Shown here: in pieces, positions 7,209-8,644 of the stretch
Numbering within the stretch: the first letter of the stretch is position 1
How the letters are laid out: the number at the start of each line of letters is the position of its first letter
Origin: Clostridia bacterium
Lineage (GTDB): Bacteria; Bacillota; Clostridia; Christensenellales; CAG-1252
DNA: 8,644 nucleotides
Assembly: GCA_017455385.1 (NCBI GenBank)
Contig: JAFTBD010000006.1
Coordinates: 1-8,644, forward strand
Direction: 5' to 3'
The notes under the pieces: model-generated
Database searches by the model: none
Seen by the model: the letters and a program-made list of their open reading frames with translations, nothing else
What the model was told of the DNA's origin: nothing
Translations under genes and position numbers: made by a program

Positions 7209-8631
7209 TCTCGCCCTCTTCCTTCTTTGCGAAACGGGCAATGACCTTCTCCTTAAAGAAGGTAACTACCGCCGCGTAGGTCTCTTTCACTTTTTTCACG
7301 AAGTATTTGAAATAATTCTCCTCGATGATCACGACACCTTTGATCTCTTCCTTGACACAGATCGAATATACGACGTATGCGAAGTACACGAGCAAGAGGA
7401 AGTTCATGATGGAGAAGATGATGAGGACGGGATCGCCTGCCGTCATATAGATCAAAGCGGAATTATGCCCCGCGCCGAAATATCCGCCGATCATCATCGT
7501 ATACGACGTATTGAGGAGGGTTGTGACGGAGAAACCGCCGAAGAGCTTGAGTGCCCTTCTGTCACCCGAAATGATGCCATAGACCAAGAGGAGCAGAAGC
7601 GCGGGATAAATGAGAAGCGTGTCGACCGCAGACGTCAAGATGAAGGTCGCCACGAAAGTAAAGGCGGACAAAAGCAAGAGATCAAGCCTGCTCTTCGACT
7701 TGAAGTACAAAATGACGGTGCCGATGATGACAGCCGCGACAAAGATCGAACTGAATACCGTAGCGGCGACATTCGCTTCCGTCGCACCGAGCCCGAAGAG
7801 ACCATACACCGTGAAAGCATTCTCGGTGAAACCGGTGTGCGCAAGGAAAGCGGAGATGTAACTCGTCAGCGCAGCGAAAGGCTTCCCTACCGCGAAGTAG
7901 GAGAGGGTGAACGGCAAGGAGATCAAATACAGAACGATGACCGAAGCCGTGACGGAGATGGAGATCGCCATTTTCTGATCGTCGCCCTTAGTGAAGAACA
8001 CGTAGAAGACATATACCAAGAGGAGCGGCAAGAGGAGCATCGCTTCCGTCATAAAGAGAAGCGCAACACTGTAATACACGATGCCTGTGACATACTTCTT
8101 ATCGAGGAATGTCGCAAGAGACAAGAGGATAAAGAGTGCGCCGATGGAACTGTATGCGCCCCACCCTGCCGACAGGAAGAAGAAAACAGGCAGAACGGCG
8201 TACGCGCCCGCAAAAAGCGCGGAAACATATTGATTGTAGCGATTATTCGCCAAATAGAAGATGACGAATACCGCCACCAGATCCGCGAGCACCGCGGGGA
8301 TCTTCAGGAAGATCGCATATCCCATCGAGCCGGAGATGAGGTTCAGCGGTTTAGCGATGAGTCCGAGCACCCACAAGAGATAGAGAGAACCGATCGGCGT
8401 CGTGCTCGTCTTGTCGAAATAAAATTCACGTGCGCCGAGATCGACGAGTTGCGTGGACTCATTCACATATCCCCCGAGCGTCGGTCCGCCGTAAATGAAG
8501 TTGATGGTGATAAGACGGAGCGCGAAAGCGACGAGCTCGCAAATGATGAGCATAAACGCGGCGCTCTTGAAGAACCCGACATTCCCGTCAGCAGCGGAAT
8601 CCGGAGAAAGGAAGGCACCCTTCTTGGACAT
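7189..8631 (-). CDS. Polytopic membrane protein resembling GT-C glycosyltransferases, function unknown
   Basis: I do not recognise a named gene. It has 480 residues from the ATG at 8631, with about 11-13 hydrophobic spans from ~22 to ~425. A charged cytoplasmic-looking tail (~427-480) is lysine-rich, then acidic. The layout recalls GT-C polyprenyl-phosphate-sugar glycosyltransferases: a first outer loop ending STTPIGSLYLLW (76-87), GWGAYSSIGALF (156-167), a hydrophobic MTEAMLLLPLLL (194-205), LPF (239-241) and NAFTVYGLFGLG (271-282). In many predicted GT-C enzymes the matching positions read WGQxDS, KPQ...P and NAxNxW, so the polar signature residues look replaced. I also see no clear Asp/Glu just after the first span where the catalytic acid usually sits. 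It could be a divergent enzyme, an inactive relative or an unrelated transporter-like protein. The frame stays open to 8644, so the true start could lie outside; in-frame TTG at 8634 is an alternative. The ATG sits in TGATG, so an upstream gene may end there. Its 3' end overlaps comM by 20 bases. Confidence 0.75.
   Translation of the reverse strand: MSKKGAFLSPDSAADGNVGFFKSAAFMLIICELVAFALRLITINFIYGGPTLGGYVNESTQLVDLGAREFYFDKTSTTPIGSLYLLWVLGLIAKPLNLISGSMGYAIFLKIPAVLADLVAVFVIFYLANNRYNQYVSALFAGAYAVLPVFFFLSAGWGAYSSIGALFILLSLATFLDKKYVTGIVYYSVALLFMTEAMLLLPLLLVYVFYVFFTKGDDQKMAISISVTASVIVLYLISLPFTLSYFAVGKPFAALTSYISAFLAHTGFTENAFTVYGLFGLGATEANVAATVFSSIFVAAVIIGTVILYFKSKSRLDLLLLSAFTFVATFILTSAVDTLLIYPALLLLLVYGIISGDRRALKLFGGFSVTTLLNTSYTMMIGGYFGAGHNSALIYMTAGDPVLIIFSIMNFLLLVYFAYVVYSICVKEEIKGVVIIEENYFKYFVKKVKETYAAVVTFFKEKVIARFAKKEEGENAGESK
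7214..7218 (-). promoter_or_regulatory. Ribosome binding site deciding the comM start
   Basis: GAGGG on the minus strand lies five bases before the ATG at 7208, inside the 3' end of the upstream membrane-protein gene. It supports the family-typical MLAKV start over the longer in-frame start at 7241. Confidence 0.65.
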
Positions 8632-8644
8632 CAATCTGCGCAGG

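Noticed and set aside
7209..7241. A longer comM start at 7241
   Set aside because: The extra 11 residues are basic and unlike the family, whose members start MLAKV, and the ribosome binding site at 7214-7218 serves the ATG at 7208.

Overview
The window holds a dense, one-directional block of seven genes, all on the minus strand. Read in the direction of transcription (right to left) they are: a polytopic membrane protein resembling GT-C glycosyltransferases, a comM/yifB AAA+ ATPase gene, dprA, topA, trmFO, hslV, and the first half of hslU, which runs off the left edge. The order dprA-topA-trmFO-hslV-hslU is the classic Bacillota arrangement (Bacillus subtilis has dprA-topA-trmFO-xerC/codV-hslV/clpQ-hslU/clpY-codY). 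A yifB/comM gene just before dprA is familiar from Clostridia. TrmFO and an HslV of the B. subtilis/Thermotoga type (short propeptide before Thr-Thr-Ile) fit this. I infer a clostridial-type Bacillota genome of roughly balanced base composition, probably a less-studied lineage. Genus cannot be told from the sequence.

Layout: 8631-7189 is the GT-C-like membrane protein, whose reading frame is still open at the right edge. 7208-5676 is comM, overlapping the previous gene by 20 bases. 5676-4591 is dprA, sharing one base with comM. 4590-4562 is the only real intergenic gap (29 bases) and carries a small hairpin and the topA ribosome binding site. 4561-2492 is topA. 2495-1185 is trmFO, overlapping topA by 4 bases. 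1181-648 is hslV, after a 3-base gap. 648-1 is hslU, sharing one base with hslV and truncated by the window. No stretch over 300 bases lacks a gene. I see no tRNA, rRNA, CRISPR array, insertion sequence, att site, riboswitch or rho-independent terminator.

How the genes fit together: the spacing and overlaps point to one co-transcribed, translationally coupled unit. ComM (branch-migration helicase) and DprA (ssDNA-binding RecA loader) both handle incoming single-stranded DNA. TopA relaxes negative supercoils. TrmFO makes ribothymidine at tRNA position 54. HslV and HslU form a proteasome-like ATP-dependent protease. The membrane protein is the odd member.

Most of the window is ordinary conserved housekeeping. 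The points worth a second look are the membrane protein, which keeps the GT-C layout while its signature positions look substituted; the absence of xerC/codV between trmFO and hslV; and the pattern of stop/start overlaps with embedded ribosome binding sites. I found no convincing sign of a wholly new system.
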